Below are positions 22,249 to 34,874 of a stretch of DNA of 64,000 nt, piece after piece. The notes below the pieces were generated by a model that ran no database searches, was not told the DNA's origin, and saw only the letters and a list, made by a program, of their open reading frames with translations. The DNA comes from Imbricaverruca yamaguchii (Eukaryota > Arthropoda > Thecostraca > Neoverrucidae), in the NCBI GenBank assembly GCA_034440575.1, contig JAOTOL010001555.1, forward strand, positions 654,501 to 718,500, written 5' to 3'. Both the position numbers and the translations under genes were made by a program. Positions within the stretch are counted from its first letter, which is position 1; each line of letters opens with the position of its first letter.

Positions 22249-23022
22249 CTCTTGCCGTGCAGCTTGGACATTCCAGCAGGAGACAGGCTCGATAAAGTTT
22301 TTTTTTCTTTGGTGGCCAGCAGGAGGTAGAAAATTGCCTAATTTTTGTGCACACGTTTCCCGGAGTTATAATGACGACTGCCTTGTCAGCAGGTATCACG
22401 ATCAACGATTTAGGAAGACAAGTAGTTTAAGTTGGTAGACAACAGCCACTTTAGCATGCTTTTTCCGTACTGCACCACATGATTATCGCTTATTTAGTTT
22501 TCTCAAGGTGGTCCCTTTAGACCTGCCCTGCGAGATGCTGCGTGATGCTTAATCTCACATTAGGACAAAATCAAGGAAGCTTCACAAGTTCCATGAGTCT
22601 GCTGGAGGTGGCCTGAATCGGCCAGGTATGGGGTATGGGAGCAGTTTCAATTATTTTATAGGAAAACGATGTTTGCCTTGCAAGGGCGAAATCATCCACC
22701 CTCTGTCTCGAATAATTAATGAAAATCGTAATTTTGGTTGCTTTTGCTCACATGTTGTGAAGAAGAGAGGTCGAACGGAGTCTCATAAATGAATTTTAAA
22801 ACAAACACAAAGATATAAAGAAAGATGAGCAGCTTTGGGATGAGACGTCGGCTACATGACCTTCGGCTCAAATCCGACAAGCAAGTCTTCGCGGTAATTA
22901 TGCGGTTCCTGTGGAGATGTCGACCCCATTGCGCGTGTCGATAAATACACCAGCGTAAATTGCACTGGAAGTGCAGCAAAAGCTTGGGATTAGATATCTC
23001 ATATCATCAGAATAGGACTTGT
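22249..23022. other. Non-coding stretch, nothing firm
   Basis: A minus-strand fragment near 22400 reads VIPADKAVVII, faintly like a Penelope-type retroelement block, but it is too short to call. Confidence 0.25.
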
Positions 23023-23215
23023 CAGGTTCGACACGACGCGCGCACTTGACCGTGACAGGCATAATTTACAGGCTAGAACCGAGCAGAACAGGATGTGTCG
23101 GGCTCGATGCGACCCGCGCACTTTACCGGGACAGCTGTGATTTACAGACCAGACCAGAGCAGAGCAGGGCGTGCCAGGTTCGATACAATGCCCGCGCTTT
23201 ACCGAGACGTGCATA
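23023..23215. repeat. 76-bp tandem repeat, about 2.5 copies
   Basis: Units start C(A/G)GG(T/C)TCGA at 23023, 23099 and 23175, each with a CGCGC(A/T)CTT(G/T)ACCG core and an AGAxCxGAGCAG block. The third is truncated. Confidence 0.85.
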
Positions 23216-23749
23216 TCGGTACAGGTGCATATATTATATGATTTATATTAGGATCTGAAGCACTTAGATTTTGATCAAACGGGTACGCATCATTTTTTTT
23301 TGTTGATCTACATTTTGGTTCGCAGTGTTTGTGTGGAAGCATTTCGTCGCGGACGCCCTCCGGCGTCCTCACACCCAACGAACCAGCTAGCTGACACGCC
23401 CTCTTGTCAGCAAACCAGTTCGAGCAGCCTAATGCCGTACAATTTTGCATCCCAGATGAAAAATATGCGCGTGCTATTAATGCACGGCCGCCTGGCGCTT
23501 TGTCTTTCTACGTCAGTGCGGACCCCGACACAACTGCCAAGCTGGGCGGGGTCAAACACAGGCGGGAGCCTTCTGGACAAGCGTCAGTGGCGACCGCGAC
23601 ACAGCGCCGAAATGCGTGCGTGCCGAAACTGAACGAGTTCCCGGCACACGTGGTCAATAATCGATGCCGGAATTGCGTGTGCACAGAGTCGGCTGGTCGG
23701 TACACGCGTCTGTCGAGCCTGCCGGTGCGTGTTCATCCGTCGCGAGACC
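23216..23749. other. Non-coding stretch, nothing recognised
   Basis: Moderately GC-rich with open frames on both strands. No motif recognised. Confidence 0.3.
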
Positions 23750-24690
23750 GACGATATTCTGCTGGCGAGATGTCGAGACCGGACGAGACCGGGTCAAGTG
23801 TGATGGGACGATGGCGGACGGGGTGCGACGATACTCTGCTGGCGAGATGTCGAGACCGGACGGGACCGGGTCCAGTGTGATGGGACGATGGCGGACGGGG
23901 CGCGACGATGCTCTGCTGGGGAGATGTCGAGACCGGACGGGACCGGGTCCAGTGTGATGGGACGATGGCGGACGGGGTGCGACGATACTCTGCTGGCGAG
24001 ATGTCGAGACCGGACGGGACCGGGTCCAGTGTGATGGGACGATGGCGGACGGGGCGCGACGATGCTCTGCTGGCGAGATGTCGAGACCGGACGGGACCGG
24101 GCCCAGTGTGATGGGACGACGGCGGACGGGGCGCGACGATACTCTGCTGGCGAGATGTCGAGACCGGACGGGACCGGGTCCAGTGTGATGGGACGATGGC
24201 GGACGGGGCGCGACGGTACTCTGCTGGCGAGATGTCGAGACCGGACGGGACCGGGCCCAGTGTGATGGGACGATGGCGGACGGGGCGCGACGATACTCTG
24301 CTGGCGAGATGTCGAGACCGGACGGGACCGGGCCCAGTGTGATGGGACGATGGCGGACGGGGCGCGACGATACTCTGCTGGCGAGATGTCGAGACCGGAC
24401 GGGACCGGGTCCAGTGTGATGGGACGATGGCGGACGGGGCGCGACGATGCTCTGCTGGCGAGATGTCGAGACCGGACGGGACCGGGTCCAGTGTGATGGG
24501 ACGATGGCGGACGGGGCGCGACGGTACTCTGCTGGCGAGATGTCCAGACCGGACGGGACCGGGTCCAGTGTGATGGGACGATGGCGGACGGGGCGCGACG
24601 GTACCCTGCTGGCGAGATGTCGAGACCGGACGGGACCGGGTTCAGTGTTGATCGGACGATGGCGGACGGGACGTGATGTGAATCGAAATC
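23750..24690. repeat. 77-bp minisatellite
   Basis: About 12 highly similar units of GACGATACTCTGCTGGCGAG...GGACGGGACCGGG...GTGTGATGGGACGATGGCGGACGGGGCGC. Variants are few (GATACTC/GATGCTC/GGTACTC, GGTCC/GGCCC), which suggests recent homogenisation. Since 77 is not a multiple of 3, the open frames through it cycle through all three frames. Confidence 0.96.
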
Positions 24691-24922
24691 AACGTGGATC
24701 AGGTGAAGATGTGGACCAGATGTGAACGTGGACTAGACTGACTGTGCTGACCAGACGTGGACTTGGACCAGGCGGACCATACGGACTGATGGCGGACACA
24801 GCGAATGGAAGTGCAATTGGCAGCTACTTTGAAACGGAGTGAGAACAGCACAGGTCAGGCGAAAAGTGTGGGCCGTTGCCGGATGAGATTGGAGTGACGC
24901 AGGTCAGGGCAGAATGATTTGT
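24691..24922. other. Degenerate GGAC-rich tail of the 77-bp array
   Basis: GTGGACCAGA/GTGGACTAGA-type words fade out. No gene seen. Confidence 0.4.
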
Positions 24923-25115
24923 GGACAGGGGCGCAGCCAGGATTTTCAAAGGGCATGCCAGAAAAAGCACTCCTTAGATCGAGGTCAAGCTCGGCGCGCT
25001 TCGCTCGCCGACAATTTCTCGTTTCTCGTGGCGAAAATCACCTCTAAAATACTGCCTTATGTAGTGTGTTTGTATTCGGCAAAGGGGAGCCCTTTAGCTG
25101 CGCCTCTGGGTGTAG
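24923..25115. mobile_element. Possible hAT-like MITE
   Basis: The left end CAGGGGCGCAGCCAGGATTTTC and the reverse complement of the right end (CCAGAGGCGCAGCTAAAGGG) form imperfect terminal inverted repeats. CAGxGGCGxxxCCAG-type ends are typical of non-autonomous hAT-like elements. No matching 8-bp target duplication is visible. It has no coding capacity. Confidence 0.55.
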
Positions 25116-25264
25116 CCGGGCACCGGGTGGAATCAAGTAGCACAGACCGCAGAAGCTGGACTCGCATGCGTGTGAGAGAATCGCATGGAATAACGAAGAG
25201 AAGGGCCAGACTCGATAGGAAACAGCTGGAGAGGACGAAATGCAACGAGAGACGATGTGGCATG

Positions 25265-25715
25265 ATGGGTGGGGACGGATGTTACGGAAGACGACGGACA
25301 TTACGGAAAGGGACTGACATTACGGGAGGGGACGGACACTACGGGAGGAGGCAGACGTCACCGGAAGGGACGGACGCTATGAGAAGAGACGGACGTTACG
25401 GGAGGGGAAGGACGTTACGGAATGGATGGACGTTGCGAATGGGGACGGACATTACGGAATGGGACGGATGTTACGGGAGGGGACGGATGCTATATAATGA
25501 GACAGATGTTATAGAAGGGTACAAACGTTACGGGAGGAAACGAACGTTTCAGAAGGGGACCGACATTCTGGGGGGACGGACGTTGCAGAAGGGGACATAC
25601 GTTACGGAAGAGGACGGACATTATGGAAGGGGACGGACGTTACGGGAGGGGCGGACGCTAGAGAATAGGACAGACGTTACAGGAGAGAACGGACGTTACG
25701 GAAAGGGACGTGACG
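25265..25715. repeat. Degenerate ~21-bp tandem repeat
   Basis: Imperfect units of GGGGACGGACGTTACGGGAG with many indels, about 20 copies. The plus-strand open frame through it (GRGRTLRxGTD pattern) is a translation of the repeat and not supported as a gene. Confidence 0.85.
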
Positions 25716-26123
25716 TAAAGTGGCGATCGGAGGGGCGATCGGAGGGGCGGCTGAGTTGGAGCTCGGCGAGACGGGACAGGTGTGGCGCACGATCACCATG
25801 TTACAGATGTCTCGAAGTGCCTAACGCCAATGCCAACTGAACCGCGAGACAAATTGCGCGCAGCCCGTATCGATGTTTCTGACCGCAGTCAGGACTGCAA
25901 ATTACGAGATAAAAAATTAATAATTGCAAAATGTGCACTGTCAGTTGTTGGCGCGCTAGAACCCGTTTGAAGGTTGTTAGCCAATAAACTACTGATGAAA
26001 ATGTCCACCTTCAACTGTCGGCGTCTCTGGACCCGTTGGAAGGTTGCTGGCCAGTAAACTACTGATGAAAGTAATCAATGATGGATTCGCTACCACATAA
26101 GAAACACAATTTTGAGCTCTATA
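25716..26123. other. Non-coding stretch with a short direct repeat
   Basis: AGAACCCGTTTGAAGGTTGTTAGCCAATAAACTACTGATGAAA at 25960-25998 is repeated in diverged form at 26029-26069. No gene seen. Confidence 0.5.
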
Positions 26124-26125
26124 TA

Positions 26126-27436
<1,311 letters not shown>

Positions 27437-29368
27437 ATATTTACAGTTACATTTCTGAACGTTTTTCTCGTTGTGATCATCCTCCTCCATGCATACAGTC
27501 TAGTAGTGACCTGTTTATGGTTTTATTGGGAGTGGGAGCGGGGGGAAAGTGCTCCACAAATGTGCCGAACATGCAGTATTTTGCTAGTTCAATCAACATT
27601 GTCCTTGAAAATGAAGACACGTTCCGATCGCTGGATACGCGGGAGGGTAATTACCCATCCAATCATCATGTTTGTCGAGTCCCTGCCGCCCAGCAAATGA
27701 GCACGTGCAGTGGGATAGGTGATGCGAGCACCGCCATCAGCTGGATGTGAAGCGCGATATGAGCTACTCAACTGAGCTAGACCCGACCTGAAGGCATAGC
27801 GCAGAGCTCACATGCAATTTTTGAAAGTGCATATTATCGAATATTATCGAATATCGAAATCCGCTCCAACAATGACGATAGCCGTCTCCTAGCAGATCTA
27901 TGAGACCCTCCGATGATGAGAAAAGCCCACCATGAGTCCACGAAGTCTCCAATGGATTCTTCCAATGCCATCGTGAGAGTATCAATTAGACGCAAGCAAC
28001 TGTAACGCGACGATGCGCGTGATCTGTGATGCTCATGTATACTAGCTTTTGCAGTGATTCTTCATTTTTCGTGAAAAACGCTCAGAACAGATGCAATGCA
28101 TGTGCAAGCGGTAGACAAAAACATAAACTGTTAGACAGCCCGAAAATATTGACTGTGCGCCAGATTTCTTCGTGTTGTCAGCAGCGCATGCAGTTGCCAA
28201 GCTCTAGGGGAAGCTGCAAAGGAAGCAACTTTGGCACAGGATCGGACACATAACGCCACGGTGCGAGGGAATTGGTGTACCCATGGCAACTGCACTCCTT
28301 TGACACCCCGTGAAGGCATGCATCGTACCTCAATCTTAATGTACTACGCCAAACAGTCGGATTATAATAGGCGCCACTCTGTACTACGGTCCCCGCATCG
28401 CACTGCCATCCTACTCCATATACGCTCCAGGCAACCTTCCAGCACGAAGGACGTCCCACATCTGAGCTCGCCAGGCTCCCAGTCGTGTCGGACACGTGGT
28501 TCATGACGTCACAAGGTCAGCCGGCAGTAGCCGGACGGACTGAGAGTGGCCCCTGCGATCCGACGTGTATTACGAGCTGACTGCCCGAAGGAAGATCGCC
28601 CGAAAGTCCGTTGAAGGGCAATTGCAAGTACATCAGGATGAATGTTTGGATGATGGTTGCTAGATATTCAATTGAAGGAACAAATCTGACAACTCTTAGT
28701 GGAAAATTATGACTTAAAATGCCGTATTGCACGGTGGAACTTTGTTGAAAGTCTGCCACAAATGGAACGACCATCGCAAACCCTTCAGTATATATTAAAA
28801 GGATTATTGGAATGCCAGTGGTAAAACGTAACCCAGAAGAACGCATCGGACTCGGAGTGAAAAATTAAACGTCAAAAACTTTTCTTTCTTTTTCTTTAAG
28901 AAAAAAGGTTTTCTCGGCTACGAAATCATGCAAATGTGCATACAAACACTATGCTAGTAAGCGTTCAGATGAAAAAGCATATCTGGCTTTGAATAAGAAC
29001 ATTGAACATGAGATGCTGCATTGCGCCTTGAATCGCTGTTCAAGGTTGTTTGCGAGCGAAGATGCCGGCGTGAACCACGTGTTTCGGACAAAGATTCAGA
29101 GCACTTCATGAATAATATTGGGTGAAATGGAGCAAAATTAAAAACAACATTAAAATGACACATTTGGCTCTCGGTGAAGAAATTAGAATACGAAGCGAAC
29201 CGAAGAGAAAACAAACGTTATGAGGGATTTAAATTTGGAGCGGCACGGCCGAGCGGTGCCTGATCAGCCAGGTGAAACTTTGGATCACGCACACCGGTTA
29301 ATTTCTCACCACGCACGTTGGTGTAGATCCGCTCCGGTGCGCGGAGCAGAATTAAAATCGTGTGATGT
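27437..29368. other. Non-coding stretch with a weak tRNA-like head
   Basis: On the minus strand at 27785-27765, GGTCTAGCTCAGTTGAGTAGC resembles a tRNA A box, so a decayed SINE may occupy about 27690-27785. Nothing else recognised. Confidence 0.3.
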
Positions 29369-29433
29369 TGTCAACGTTCGCGCAGCGTTCGTGTCAACGT
29401 TCGTGCAGCGTTCGTGCCAACGTTCGTGCATGT
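29369..29433. repeat. ~23-bp tandem repeat, about 2.8 copies
   Basis: The unit TCAACGTTCGTGCAGCGTTCGTG is repeated nearly perfectly and is cut short at the end. Confidence 0.85.
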
Positions 29434-29489
29434 TTAACATGCACGTCCTACTGCAAAAACAGCGCAACGTAAATGCAAAACTTGGGGGT

Positions 29490-29680
29490 AGTAGGCTCGA
29501 AATCGGGACCTTGTCAAATGTGTAATACGTACAACTCTGTCCAAAATTTTCTGCTTACCTGTCCTACATACGACTTGCAGCGTCGCTCCCTTCTCCGGTA
29601 CATTACCCAACGTAGTCTTCCACTTTCACTGAACATCTTTCTTGGTGACGAACATCCAGAACTCTTTTAACTACTTTTCG
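29490..29680 (+). pseudogene. LINE C-terminal fragment (I/Jockey-like tail)
   Basis: The frame reads CQMCNTYNSVQNFLLTCPTY followed by DLQRRSLLRYI and LPLSLNIFLGD, ending HPELF-stop. C-x2-C...L-x2-C-P-x-Y followed by a basic helix and an LLGD block is the usual C-terminal tail of I/Jockey-type LINE ORF2 proteins. The expected histidine in the knuckle appears to be replaced (VQN). Reverse transcriptase and other upstream domains are not seen, so this is a small fragment. Confidence 0.6.
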
Positions 29681-30106
29681 CCCTTTTCCATAGCACCGAA
29701 TAAGAACAATTTGGAACCAAACGCTATCATCCTCTCCGCTCTAATAAGCAACATGCATATAGGTTATTTCGAACTAGGTAGTCAAGGACTGATCTAATTT
29801 GGGCAAAACTGACGGTTTTCCCCATAGATTGCGCTTAGTCTTTTTCCTTCGACTTTTCCAATCAGCTTGGCTTTTTCCTTCTCAGGTTTTCCAAAGCTCT
29901 AGCTCAAACATACACCTACACATTTAAGGTCGGGCCTGACGTCCACGGCTCGCCCTGAGCGCCGGCCACACCTCCGATTCGCTCCAGGTTGCAGGTGGTC
30001 AGCAGAGCCTGTCCGGAGGCTAGGAAGCTGTCCATCTTCAAGACGTCTTACTGTTTACCATGCTTGTATGTATATCATACATATATGTACATATATAATA
30101 TATGTA
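29681..30106. other. Non-coding stretch, nothing recognised
   Basis: No coding or repeat signal. Confidence 0.3.
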
Positions 30107-30177
<71 letters not shown>

Positions 30178-30200
30178 GTGTGTATATATATCTATATGCC
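30107..30200. repeat. (AT)n microsatellite
   Basis: A pure AT core of about 65 bases at 30111-30175, with degenerate flanks. Confidence 0.95.
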
Positions 30201-30474
30201 ATGTATATACTGGCCCTTTGAGTCACGTTCTTTGCTTGCCAGTGTCTCTCATCTTTCCTGTCTTGCTTATTTGTTATCACCGGATGCGACATGCCGGTTT
30301 AACGTAACTCTTTCATTTACGTAACAAAAATCTAGAGGATGGCATTTTGCCACTGCGAAAGAACGAAAAAGTCCTTGCATCCATTATTGGTCGGCACAGT
30401 GTGAAGGTGTGACTTTGCGTACATTCTGTGATAATTTACATGTGCCGTACGCCATCATAGCAGGAGTTAATTAC

Positions 30475-30736
30475 CTGGTTTTCCGTAACCATTTTCTGGA
30501 CGCCAGCATTGAGCATATTCATCCAGTGTAGTGGCGCTACAAGGGCGAGGGCAAGCATGAAAAGCGCGGGTGAAGTTGAATCTCCGTGTAGATTCGTCAC
30601 CATAACACATCCCTTGAGTATTGATGTAGCCAGGCCCGTTCAAGTATGCATGCCGAGGCAGTGTGATTTCGTATGCGATGTGTCCACTAATTTGCATCAG
30701 TAAAAGCAGAAGTAAAAAGAGTCGTCTCTCCCTGGC
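30475..30736 (-). CDS. Candidate exon of an unknown secreted protein
   Basis: The frame is open between a plausible acceptor (TTACGTTCAG) at 30737 and a donor (CCAG|GTAATT) at 30474. It encodes a signal-peptide-like start (RERR followed by LFLLLLLLMQISG), then a mature-looking part with four cysteines (MCYGDES, FHACPRPCS, EYAQCWRP) and one NFT glycosylation-like site. A methionine upstream in the same frame at 30766 could be the start without the acceptor. I do not recognise the protein. No neighbouring exon joins it in a consistent phase. It could be chance or transposon sequence. Confidence 0.22.
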
Positions 30737-30766
30737 CTGAACGTAAGGTCCCGGAACGAAAAACAA

Positions 30767-31559
30767 AGCTAATACAAAACATTTACCATCCGGAAAGGAT
30801 GGCTAGTGCTGCCTGCAGTGCGAGATCTCTGTCTGGCTGCCCGCGCAAGTACATACATGTCGCAAGGCTCACACCTTCCAGGCAGACCACCCTGATTGAT
30901 TTCTGCACAATTTGAATCGACGAATTTAAAACATTTCTGACTAACATTGCTTTGGCGACGAACCCATCAAACACGACCCTGACGAAGATATGCTCTACAG
31001 TGTACAGTGGATGAACACTTCCAACTCTACTCCATTCCTTCTCTACCAATTGGTGACGACTTCTTGACCGGCTAGAAACTGGCTGGGGAAACGCCTTTCT
31101 TAGAATTGGATTCTATTTGACTGGAGATAGAGCGAAGCGAGGTTTTCCGTCAACGTGCTGTCAAAGAAGCCGGTAGGATGCAAGTGCATCAAAAGCAATC
31201 CGACTTAAGCTAGTATTTTGTCGACGACTGTCCTAGGTCACCGGACAAATCTCTGGTCGTCTTGGTGACAACATTAGGGTGCGGGTCTATGATTGGGTTT
31301 TGATAGTCCAGAACCAGTTTGGTGATCGTTTGCCAAGCAATGACAAAGCCTTCGTTTTTGTATTGAAGCACTACTTCCCTATGCAGTCGCGTCCAAACGG
31401 CCACCCACGTCGGGCTGACACCATTATGTTTATCCGTGTCCTCATCGCAGTCGCAATAGGTGCAATATGGCCACCAAATGATATCATTAAAAACACTGAC
31501 AAAGCACATCCGCCCTCCTTGGGCTCGAAGACAAACACTTGCTGTCGCGGCATTCTGCC
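30767..31559. other. Non-coding stretch, nothing firm
   Basis: A minus-strand frame from 31049 ends in a donor-like G|GTAAAT near 30788, but its phase does not fit the candidate exon downstream. No motif recognised. Confidence 0.25.
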
Positions 31560-31810
31560 GACTGTGCCAACCGGCCAACTGACAACCCGTCCGTATCGCT
31601 GCTTAAGACGTGATAGGCTATTACCATCACGACTTCCCACCGCCGACTGTGCCAACCAACCAACCGACAACCCGTCCGTATCGCTGCTTAAGACGTGATA
31701 GGCTATTACCATCACGACTTCCCACCGCCGACTGTGCCAACCAACCAACCGACAACCCGCCCGTATCGCAGCCAATACGTCTAGGATATTATTATCACTA
31801 CTTCCCATCG
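31560..31810. repeat. 85-bp tandem repeat, about 3 copies
   Basis: Units start GACTGTGCCAACC at 31560, 31645 and 31730. The first two are nearly identical through GCTGCTTAAGACGTGATAGG. The third is more diverged. A partial fourth start follows at about 31810. Confidence 0.92.
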
Positions 31811-32254
31811 ACTGTGCCGATCACGTCACCAGCCCGCGGTGCTGCCTATACGTGATAGGCCATACGCGCGAGAAGCGTGCCTGCCCAGCCCTCTTCCTTT
31901 AAACAAAATATTGCGAGCACCTCCAGAGAAAGAAGCGATGCAAATATGTAAAATACAAATTTAAGGAATAAGTCTACTTTGGCGCGAGCAGAACAGGCCT
32001 TAACAAAAACCTATAGAAATGAACAATTTAGTGTTACTATTCCAAAGGCTCGGATAACCTGTGCTGCTACGGGCCAATTCCATATACATGCACGGGCGTG
32101 ACCCCACTCTGGTTTCACCCCTGTCCATAATTGGAATATGAACAACCCGTTTTATGGAGTATTCGTGCATCGCATAGTGATTTGCACCTGCTTAAACAAT
32201 TTTTGAACATAACCACGGTTGTGCATGTGCTTTCCAGTGTTGCATCACTGTTGA
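31811..32254. other. Non-coding stretch, nothing recognised
   Basis: No coding or repeat signal. Confidence 0.3.
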
Positions 32255-32445
32255 CTGAACGCTACTGACCACCACTGACTGAACACTACTGAACACTACT
32301 GACTGAACACCACTGAACACTACTGACTGAACATCACTGACTTCTAGTAACTGAAAACCACTGAACACTACTGATTGAACACCACCGACACCACTGACCA
32401 CTACTGACTGAACACCACTGAACACTACTGATTGAACATCATCAT
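32255..32445. repeat. ACTGAACAC(C/T)ACTG-type short tandem repeat
   Basis: ACTGACTGAACACCACTGAACACT words repeat with an irregular 11-33-bp period. Confidence 0.85.
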
Positions 32446-32872
32446 CATATCACATCATCACACAGCGTCACACATGATCTAGCTGAGGAATGCCACTGGT
32501 GAAGTACGAATCTAGATATAAGCAGTCCATCGACGGGGATGGTACGACATTTCAATGAAAAATATATCATTTCTTGACGATTCTGAAGCTGAATTTGTGT
32601 TGTTTATATCCGCGGAATTGTCAAGAACGAAAAGTAAAACAACGCACAAGAGTACAGTTGTTGGTACTGAGCTCTCACGAGCTGATTCAGAGCTTGCCTA
32701 CAGTGAGCATCACCTTCCTATCAGCACCGTTAAAGCTTCCCCAAATGTGAAAACCCTCGAGACGAATTTTGATCAGGGCACGAGTTTTCGCCAGCCCACC
32801 GATGCCGGGCTGTGCCGCCGCATCAGCCCACTTCGCGGGCCCGTCCACTGCGAGTGTGGTCGCCCCACATGG
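32446..32872. other. Non-coding stretch, open frame leading into the 24-bp array
   Basis: An open frame from 32555 (MKNISFLDDSEAEFVLF) continues through the array to 33526. The pre-array part has no recognised domain and the whole frame is probably fortuitous. Confidence 0.3.
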
Positions 32873-33305
32873 GTCCGCACCGCGCCGGTGCAGGGTCCGG
32901 CGCAGGGTACGGTGCAGGGTCCGCACCGCGCCGGTGCAGGGTCCGGCGCAGGGTACGGTGCAGGGTCCGGCGCAGGGTACGGTGCAGGGCCCGGCGCAGG
33001 GTACGGTGCAGGGTCCGGCGCAGGGTACGGTGCAGGGCCCGGCGCAGGGTACGGTGCAGGGTCCGGCGCAGGGTACGGTGCAGGGTCCGGCGCAGGGTAC
33101 GGTGCAGGGTCCGGCGCAGGGTACGGTGCAGGGTCCGCACCGCGCCGGTGCAGGGTCCGGCGCAGGGTACGGTGCAGGGTCCGCACCGCGCCGGTGCAGG
33201 GTCCGGCGCAGGGTACGGTGCAGGGTCCGGCGCAGGGTACGGTGCAGGGTCCGGCGCAGGGTACGGTGCAGGGCCCGGCGCAGGGTACGGTGCAGGGCCC
33301 GGTGC
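32873..33305. repeat. 24-bp GC-rich minisatellite (GTCCGGCGCAGGGTACGGTGCAGG)
   Basis: About 18 units, with GCACCGCGCCGGTGCAGG variants at four places. The unit is a multiple of 3 and free of stops in several frames on both strands. This gives long overlapping open frames that translate as GSGAGYGA, RRRVRCRV or APYPAPDP repeats. Confidence 0.95.
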
Positions 33306-34334
33306 TGGCGGTCGTCGGTCGTGTACGGTGGCAACAATACGCATCCTCTAATATTCGGCTCGGCTTACGGCGGACACAGATTCCTACGCCCCACCATGAC
33401 AGCGTACGATGCTCTTCCATGGGACGTGGGCGAACTGAAACTGAATACAGCACTACTCAAACTATAGGTGAAGAAATCGACTACCCCATAGATAGTTGGA
33501 CAACGTGTGATATATTTGTACATTGAAGAGTGGTGCACATTTGCATGGAGTTTTGCCTTTCATTGAAAGTTATTTATTCACGACGAATTGTTTGTGTAAC
33601 TCGAGTACAGTGGTGGGCCATGAATACAGAAGCACACTTCTCGAAGCCAATAGCAAGTACATACAATTTACATATGCATCTTTTCGCCTTCTGTTTGAAT
33701 ATCACTAGACAATTTTCGCGAAATGTATTTCGTCACCTGGTGATCTCGAGAAGCTTAACATATAGAACAGAAACAACAAAAACAACAACAGAAACACGTT
33801 CACTTCCTTCCAAGGACGACAACAAACGGCACTACCAAAGACAGTTTCCCACAAGAAGCTCGTACTGCCATCATCTGAAATTGAACTACACATGAATTTG
33901 CTACTCAACAACCTGCGCGGTGATGATAGTACTTGTTGAAGCCAACCACTTTGCAGATGTGCTCTTGTGCACGTTATTGCATGCCTTTAAGTTCACTCTG
34001 ATTTCGGTGCTCGTGCTAATGGGAAGCTGTACATTGTTGATTCGGCATGCCGGGGCTTCGCTGATGTCATTATTGCCGATGGGTAGGTACCGACGCGACG
34101 GTGAGAGACCACACACTGTGTGCAGTTCAGTAAACATTTGCAGCGGAAAGAATTCGCGGCCTTTCTGATCCAAGATGTTCCAAATGTGTCCAAATCTGCA
34201 TCAAAGTCTCGTTGGAGTGACGTAATCCAGCGTTTGGTCCGACAGCTACGCAAACCGGTTGTGAACTTTACGTGTGTACGTCACAGCTTCTCGACCCTTT
34301 CAAATCTATGCTCTGACGACGGGAATTCCGAGAG
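33306..34334. other. Non-coding stretch, nothing recognised
   Basis: Short overlapping open frames on both strands; no motif recognised. Confidence 0.3.
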
Positions 34335-34480
34335 ACTTGCTACCCGAGATCCAGTCCGTGACCCGAGATCCAGTCCGTGACCCGAGATCCAGTCCGTGGC
34401 CCGAGACCCAAGACTCAGTCCGTAACTCGAGACCCAGTTCTTGACCCGAGACCGAGACCCAGTCCTTGACCCGATACCCA
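34335..34480. repeat. ~19-bp tandem repeat (ACCCGAGATCCAGTCCGTG)
   Basis: Three nearly perfect units followed by four or five increasingly diverged ones. Confidence 0.9.
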
Positions 34481-34544
34481 GCCTGTGTTTTCTAACAGCG
34501 TTCTGCGTCTTGTTCTGGCGTACGTAGATCGGAGCTCAATGTGG

Positions 34545-34870
34545 GGCTTTCGAGGCCCCCTCAGCGGCCCGGCGAAAGTCGATTTGCCGGCCGTCCCGAC
34601 GAGGGAGGAACAGAGGGCTGCTGTTAAGATGTCCACACCGACCGCACCGCCACCATGTCGCGACCTGGCCGTCCCGGCGGCGGGCCGCGGGCGCTGCCGC
34701 GACGCGTGCGTTGTCGCGCGCTAACTGCCGCGTCCGTTTACAGCAGATGCGTTCGCGCGAAAGTGTCCGAGGCGGCGGCAGCGGTGGACCGACTCCCGGC
34801 GCCCCGGCCCACGCCGACCGCCCCACTCTACACCAGCACCAGAAAACGAAGCAAGCGGAAAGCGGCACGG
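34545..34870. promoter_or_regulatory. CpG-rich island next to the 48-bp array
   Basis: A GC- and CpG-dense block. A Kozak-like CCACCATGTCGCG sits at about 34649-34661 and opens a frame (MSRPGRPGGGPRALPR) that runs into the array. No family is recognised, so this is described as an island rather than a gene. Confidence 0.4.
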
Positions 34871-34874
34871 GCCG

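Noticed and set aside
22330..22440. Penelope-like retroelement fragment (VIPADKAVVII)
   Set aside because: Only about 20 residues fit and no reverse transcriptase or GIY-YIG block is nearby.
24914..25840. 308-codon plus-strand open frame
   Set aside because: Begins inside a MITE and continues through a degenerate ~21-bp repeat; no domain recognised.
30789..31049. Exon upstream of the candidate secreted-protein exon
   Set aside because: A GTAAAT donor is present, but joining across the 50-base gap gives the wrong phase and an early stop.
32555..33526. 323-codon plus-strand open frame with GSGAGYGA repeats
   Set aside because: Other frames on both strands are equally open through the array; the pre-array part has no recognisable domain, so it is taken as a product of the 24-bp repeat.
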